NCBI RefSeq assembly: GCF_001625215.2
Contig: NC_030381.2
Span: 47,924,689-47,988,688, forward strand
From: Daucus carota subsp. sativus
Taxonomy: Eukaryota; Streptophyta; Magnoliopsida; Apiales; Apiaceae
Reading direction: 5' to 3'
Length of the DNA stretch: 64,000 bases
In this document: positions 57,884 to 64,000 of the stretch, piece after piece
Position numbering within the stretch: the first letter of the stretch is position 1
How the letters are laid out: each line of letters opens with the position of its first letter
Program-made: the position numbers and the translations under genes
The notes under the pieces: model-generated
Database searches by the model: none
Told to the model about the DNA's origin: nothing
Seen by the model: the letters and a program-made list of their open reading frames with translations, nothing else

Positions 57884-60271
57884 TGTCTATCAGATGCTAA
57901 AATACTGAGGTAAGTTAATGAGATTTAGTTAAGGGGAATCAGACAGAGCACATTCATTTACATTTCATGGAGTATACTTGAAAGACAACAGCTGAGATAT
58001 TAGGGCAATCATAATAGATTTAAGAGTAACTGATTTTATATGTAAGTCCAGTTTGGTGACTTCTAAAAATAAAGATTTTGAAGGAATTGTGAAGATTGTA
58101 ATTTTGGGAAAGTGCCTGGTCTTTAAAACCTGTTAAGTCCCTCCAAAATATTCAATTTTTAAACCAAGTCCTGTATAATCTTTCGTTTGTTGCTGGATTA
58201 ATAGGTTATCTAAAATCCACACCCCCAGAAGAGCTCACACAAGTGAAATATAATTAGGAGAGATTAGTTTGCTAGTGCATGTTTTCATTCCAATATGCGC
58301 TTTGTAACTGCTCAATTATACTTGTATGGGTTTTGTCAATGATTTGATGACCTAATTAAACAGTCAATTTTTATGTAACACAAGATAATGAATAATGAAT
58401 TTCCACCAAAAGTGAATTTGGATTAAATTCTTTCAGATACATTACCATTAGTTAATAGTAGTAAATAGTATTGATGCAGGACAACAATTATATAAAAAAG
58501 AAAAAAAGAATTGTTGTTGAAAGATTGGCTTGGGTGACTTACTCGCACAAGAACCACTACCCAGGGGTTTCCCTGCGGAAGAATCCAGAAAAGTCTTTGT
58601 ATAGCAATCCTCAATAATTAAATGTCTCAATTTCGATAATTAATCAAAGCCTGCAAATAATAAGAACATCTGCTTATATAGGATTCAAACCCCGTCTTGG
58701 ATGATAAAAAAATAGACCTGATAGTTATCTAGATTTCTAGTGTATAACTATTATTACTATATATCTAATATAGGATATTCCCAGTAATCTTCTTTTTATC
58801 TAATTAAACTTCAGGATGAATCTCCAACTAATTAGCAAAAATTACAACATCGCTAAATTTCTTCCTGAGCATTGAGCAGCAGATGCTTGAGAGTTTCGAA
58901 AACAGCTTTCTATTAGTAGAACGTTTGATACTCAGATCCTTAATATAACTGTGATGCTAAGCTTCAATCGTCTTTTCTTCTTTGTTTCAATCTTGTTTTA
59001 GATTCAATATCTGTAAGAGGGATGTCATACGTTACCCAGTTGTCCTTTCCATGGTGCTATGATGTTATAAATTAATATAATTGAAGTCCTTTATTATAGC
59101 TGCATCAATTCACCTAAACTACAGAACAACAGAATCACACTTTGATATACCACTTTTGCAGCTGAATAAACTTAGGCCCTCTAAATAAAAAACAAATCAA
59201 AATTTAAAATAATGTTTGTTGCTATGAGATCTCCCATTCAGTGTGAATGATTGAATCAGGGGCGGGCAGAATCGAGAAGATGATGCCCATCCATAGTTTT
59301 GGCTATTGATTCAGTTTTAAACAGATAGATGAACAATAGTTGTCACTGGACTGAGCATATAACACTTGTAATTTTGTAGCTGGGTATATTGATTTGTGGT
59401 GTTATGCTTCTGAAGAGCTGTCCTTACTCGACATAAAAGTTTACAACATTACAGCCAAGGCCCTATAGGAAGCTCAACAATCAGGAATGATGAACCAATT
59501 AGACTCTTTTCAGTAAAGATCTAAATTAAGATGCAGACTTTTTAGGCACAAGTTTCAAAATAATATTCAATGCCTTGGGACAGCTTCAATTAACAAGGTG
59601 TTGAACAGCAAAAAATTTCATGATCATATGAGTCTGTCCATTAGCTTCATACTTGCCATACCAATTATTAACTCATTGCTAATTTTGTAGGCCTTGCTAA
59701 GATTGCAGGATGAAGATTACGTATTAATTCTAACTGCAATATTCTCTGGGCTTCCCGCTGGAAACTTCATCTTGTGCAAAGAGTTCTCTTTGTTAACAAG
59801 ATGGCAAGAATATGGAGGCTTTGTCCATGGGTCGGAAGGAATGAGCTGTAGCTACTAATGAAATTCAAGGTCATCAGCTGAAACATTTGGCATCTCAGAA
59901 TTCTGAACTCGAAGAATTGAAGCTCTCCGTGTTCTAGCTAAATCCATGATGGTCTTTGAAGTAAAATATTCTTTTCGAGGACATCATTGCAAGATCTTTC
60001 TTTTGTACAAGATGCTTACTTTTACAGAAAGATCGAATTAGAATGATTGTTTAGACCAAATTATTTTTTTGATGATGGCAGAGAGCTGTACTTTGAGAGA
60101 ACTAGAAGTTAAATTGTGTAGGCCTTGTTTATGTTCATCCCTTTATAATTGTTTAAGCAAAAGTATGAGTGCAGGAAAAAAAACACATAGCCCCAATATG
60201 ATTATATTATATTAAAGAAATTAATAATGAAGGCAAAGCATGAAGAATCTAAGAATCGCCATAAATAAATA
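57884..60271 (+). other. 3' flank of PTAC12, no recognised gene
   Basis: Sequence of moderate composition. A minus-strand frame at 58500-58630 (DSSAGKPLGSGSCASKS) and the block near 59690-60000 look less random than neighbouring DNA, but I cannot assign either. They could be noncoding exons, a decayed gene or chance. Confidence 0.35.
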
Positions 60272-60583
60272 CTCCCTCCGTCCCGGTGATTTATATACAA
60301 ATGGTTTGGACACGGAGACCAAGAAAAAGTGTAAAAAGTGAGTAAAGTTAGAGAAAAAATGGGTGAAGTGGTGGGATCCATTTATATTTAATGATAGATA
60401 TGAGATAGTGGAAGAAAGTAGTGGGTGTAATAGTGTTTATATTATTATAGAATGAAGATAGTGGAAGAAAGTAGTAGGTGTAATAGTGTTTTATATTATT
60501 AAAAGTTACTATTTTTGGAATGTATAGAAATGATGGGACGACCCAAAAAGGAAACTGTATAGAATTGACTGGGACGGAGGGAG
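60272..60583. mobile_element. Stowaway-like MITE, copy 4
   Basis: CTCCCTCCGTCCCGGTGA...GGGACGGAGGGAG with TA at 60270-60271 and 60584-60585. Same interior type as the 16.7, 40.3 and 43.6 kb copies. An internal AGATAGTGGAAGAAAGTAGT segment is duplicated. Confidence 0.9.
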
Positions 60584-60791
60584 TAATGTGGTACGATAAT
60601 GTTTACTGCTGATATGACTATCTCACTGTGCTGCTTTAGTTGCGTGATTTCTTTATCCTAGGTAGCAGGACCGGATCGAATCTCAAGTGCTTTTGCTTTG
60701 AATGCTAAATGCTCGATCTTGTACTCTTGTTAATATTTTATTACCGAAAAACAAAATTGTGCCGGAAGAATGAGTGACGAACTCTTGACTA

Positions 60792-60969
60792 CTTCCCCCG
60801 GGGGAGTCCGGTCAGGTTGTTTACTAAGGTATTTTGAATTTCTTATAAAATATAGTTACGTTTTTAAATAAAAATTTATATGTCAAATTTTTGTTCAAGA
60901 AAAATAGATTTTGAACAAATATTTTAAAATTATACTTTATCGGAGTTTACCTGCCGGGGACACAGGGAG
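60792..60969. mobile_element. Degenerate Stowaway-like remnant
   Basis: Left CTTCCCCCGGGGGAGTCCGG, right CTGCCGGGGACACAGGGAG, flanked by TA. The ends match only loosely, so this is tentative. Confidence 0.4.
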
Positions 60970-61309
60970 TATATGATGAAATATATTCTTTCCATATCAA
61001 AATCTCCATCTTAAATAATAGTCTTGTGTTGATTTGATTTAGTAGAAATGAATAAATTTTGATCAATAATTATATATGTTATATACTTAAGAAAAATATA
61101 GATCATATTGTTAAAAAATATATTCGATCTAATTTAATATGTATTTTTCAGATTTTCTAAAATTATAAAAAATAACTTTTGGTTTACAGTCAGAAATTAA
61201 TCAATCTGATTGTTGAAAAATATATAAAAACAACTTTTTATTTATAGTTATAAATGAATAACTTTTTTATTTATTCTTTTGAGATGAAGGGAACATATGA
61301 GTAGACCTA
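60970..61309. other. AT-rich spacer
   Basis: Contains two similar AATTATAAAAAATAACTTTT-type blocks (about 61160 and 61220-61260). Nothing else seen. Confidence 0.35.
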
Positions 61310-61571
61310 GGGATGTTTGGGTAAATTTAGAAAAAGTGGTTTTAAAGAAGTGGAATATAAGTGAGAAGTGAATTAGAACTTATAAATGATTAAACTGGAA
61401 ACAAAAGATAGCAATGATTAAACTGTTTGGGAAAGGAGTAATAGTCCTGAAACAAAAGATACCATTCTCAGTTTTTTATAAGTGATTTTAGTTTTTTACA
61501 CAAATGGGTGGAAAAAAATTGAAGCCAACTTTTCAGGAAAAAGAAGTGCTTATACCTCTCTGCCAAACGGG
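61310..61571. mobile_element. Family A MITE
   Basis: Left GGGATGTTTGG, right GCCAAACGGGC, interior with AAGTGAGAAGTG, TTATAAATGATTAAACTG and AAGAAGTGCTTATA. A ~45-bp internal segment (ATGATTAAACTG...AAACAAAAGATA) is repeated in tandem. Confidence 0.7.
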
Positions 61572-62171
61572 CACATAATTGGGACACAAGTCACATAAAA
61601 TGTGTATCATTGTAATTTCTTTCTGACAAAGATAAATCAACTCAGAAAACCCCGGATTGAAAGCCACAGAAGGGTCTCTTATAATGAAAAGCGAAAATCG
61701 TCCGTCGAACTGAAATTGCTGGAAGTCTGGAACGAACAAAAAAATTTAGCGGGGCAATAATGTAATTTAAATGCAGCAATTATGAACCCGAATGTGAGCA
61801 AATAGCACTTTGGCATCTTTAGATTGGAAGAGAGATATTTTTTGGAATTAGTGGAATCCAGATCCTAACAATTGTAAGTTGGTAAAATCTCATTATCAAA
61901 ATGCAAGAAAGGCAAAGGGTCCATCGCCATCTTTCCTCATCTTATCTACCATAATTTATTGCTCGCTTGCCCCTACACTATCTAACTCATTCCTTTGTCA
62001 AGATCTTTGAACTTCATCATCCTGTCGATATACTTACTCTGTTTTGAAATATAGTTCGCTTGGTATTTTAATATAAATTTTTAATTTTTTGATTGTACAA
62101 TCAAATTATTATTTTTAAAAAAATGTAAATCATATTTTTTTTATAAAAAAATGAAAATTTTATAACTATTA

Positions 62172-62475
62172 CTCCCTCCGTCCCTATTTATCTGTCCACT
62201 TTGGAAGTAAAAATTTGTCCCTATTTATCTGTCCATTTATACTTTCAAAACTAATTTAATGATAGTTTTTCAAATATATCTCCATAATTTCAATTTTCAA
62301 GGCCTGACTTATTTAAAACTTGGTTGAATTCATGTTTTCAAGACATAAAGTAGGGGTATTCCACCATTTTCAAGATATTAATTAGAGGTATTTAATGAAA
62401 AAGTTTATACAATCAAGTATTCCTTGGTATGTGTTTTTTTTTCCAAAATGGACAGATAAAAAGGGACGGAGGGAG
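62172..62475. mobile_element. Stowaway-like MITE, GTCCACTTTG type
   Basis: CTCCCTCCGTCCCTATTTATC...AAAAAGGGACGGAGGGAG with TA at 62170-62171 and 62476-62477. The left end carries a tandem 31-bp repeat of CCCTATTTATCTGTCCA. Confidence 0.9.
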
Positions 62476-62477
62476 TA

Positions 62478-64000
62478 TTTTCAATTATGCGTTCAAAATA
62501 TTTAAAAATACGTATAAAAAAATCAGATGACCTATGTTCCAAATTTATGGGATACACCCCTTTTTTTCATTATAAAATTATAAGATGCCTATAAACCAAA
62601 CCCTACCCCTCCATTTGCACCTCACTTGACGTGTTTTCAACATGGTCCCCGAGTTTAGGCATAGATTCTCACCCCCTCCTCTAAATTCTAATCCATCATT
62701 TATTGATCAAATCTTAAGCCAACTGTTAGATTTTAGAATCTTTACTAATCAATCATCTTAAGCATTTTATGTCAAATAAACTCATTCTTTTTATACTGCA
62801 AATCAAGAAACCAATATTCCCCTTGACCACCTGTTAAATCATAAAGATCAGATATTTGCTTAATTATGTGTGATTAACGTGTAATTATGTGTGTGTCAAA
62901 AACTCCTACATGATTAAGGTGGTCTCATATTAGCAAACAAAGTAATTAGAAACTAATGAAGCTAGAAGAAATAAGATTATATGCTGTCACCCAAAACATG
63001 ATCAAGAAAAGAAAACAAAAGGGCTTGTTTGCTTGCTTTCTTGCCTTACTTTGCCCCCCTTCACAAATCTTCAAGAAAAGGACACAATAATATTATAAAG
63101 CTAAAACCTTGGTCAAACCCTATTCACTTTGACTTTCTCTATATATCACTAAACATGATTGCCTAGTATCCCTTTCATCCTTTTTCTAGCGTTGATCGTA
63201 AGTTTATCAAAACACTAAACATTGATTAACAAACATGGGTTCCACTTAAAACATATATTAAGCTTGCCTCCAAAAATTAGCCTCACAATTTATTCGTTAA
63301 CTTTGTCGATACCTTAACTTTATTATATGTGACAAATCTTGGATTCGCCCTTTGGGTATTATATTAATTGGGTTTTGGTTGATAATTGATTGCATTATTG
63401 AAAGGCGATCCGAATCTTAGTGTATCTGAGCCTTGAATCCATGCCCAAAATTATTTCTTAATTACTTGTGCTTGAATACCAAATTATGCATTCTTTAGTG
63501 ATTACAACTTAAGAAAGCCATGTTCGTGTGCAAGGAATACCGGTAGCATAATTAAAAAATGTATGGTACGTGAAATGTCGTGACAGTGATATCCTTGCTA
63601 GCAAAAAAATTATCCTTTTGAAAAGATAATCAAATAAAATAATTCGGAATGAAATTTTGGTTTTAATAATAAATTGATTAGAGAATAAATTTAAAGAGTT
63701 TTTGCCCCATAAGTAAATATCGAACGGAACATATGTTTATGAGAGAAGGTCCTAAAATTTTTTATTTTTAGACGAATAGATCTTAATGTCAACTTTTATA
63801 AAAACGACTCCAACTATTATTTTAAAACGCAATTTCAAGTTGTGTTTTCAACTGAAACACGACTTTAAGTTGCGAGTTCAGCTGAAATCACAATTTAAAA
63901 TTATGTCTTTGTCCGACATTATAAATGACATGAAATTGCGGTTTAAAATAACATAAATATCCGATATAATATAAAAGTGTAGCAATCTTAGGAATATTGA
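62478..64000. other. Intergenic to window end
   Basis: No gene recognised. 63090-63240 resembles a promoter (TTGGTCAAAC, CTTTGACTTTC, then CTATATATCAC near 63139), but no reading frame follows within the window. 63790-63900 holds a ~36-bp degenerate repeat (GCAATTTCAAGTTG..TTCAACTGAAA). Confidence 0.4.

Noticed and set aside
58423..58630. Possible small protein gene on the minus strand
   Set aside because: Short, no ATG-context or splice support, no recognised family; mentioned only as part of the 3' flank of PTAC12.

Overview
The window is AT-rich nuclear DNA from a flowering plant, almost certainly a eudicot. The evidence is intron-rich genes with GT-AG junctions, plant-only gene families (REM-type B3, PTAC12/HEMERA, UGT91-type glycosyltransferase, plastid YlmG, ERD4-type CSC1) and intergenic DNA packed with MITEs. 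I cannot name the species. No bacterial, viral or CRISPR-like feature was seen.

Layout. 1-15.2 kb: a decayed cluster holding a UGT pseudogene (+), an apparently intact three-B3-domain gene (-), broken B3 copies (-), a fragment of a CSC1 gene 3' end (-), a truncated RH1-type DEAD-box helicase pseudogene (-) and an intact plastid YGGT/YlmG gene (-). 15.2-20.2 kb: intergenic DNA with a long-TIR element, tandem duplications and Stowaway-like and Helitron-like material. 20.2-29 kb: intronless plastid-type lipase (PLA1-I gamma class, +), intact UGT (+) and CSC1/ERD4 (-, 6 coding exons). 31.9-38.6 kb: nucleobase-ascorbate transporter (-, 14 exons). 38.6-44.9 kb: transposon-rich spacer with two hAT-type elements that keep 8-bp target duplications, plus nested MITEs. 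44.9-49.5 kb: galectin-domain beta-1,3-galactosyltransferase (-, 7 exons). 51.3-57.9 kb: PTAC12/HEMERA (+, 10 exons). 57.9-64 kb: no recognised gene, several MITEs.

I rebuilt exon structures by hand. Summed coding lengths are exact multiples of three for the B3 gene (427 aa), CSC1 (722 aa), NAT (519 aa), galactosyltransferase (679 aa) and PTAC12 (535 aa), which supports the exon maps. The genes look like independent housekeeping, plastid, membrane or wall functions and do not form a pathway.

No clearly new biochemical system was found. The most notable structures are a 224-bp LTR-type miniature retroelement (TRIM/SMART-like) with a 5-bp target duplication inside a MITE; a 713-bp poly(A) retroinsertion with a 16-bp target duplication in a CSC1 intron; nested MITEs whose empty sites can be read from sister copies; and a broken second copy of the UGT-CSC1 junction split by B3 genes.
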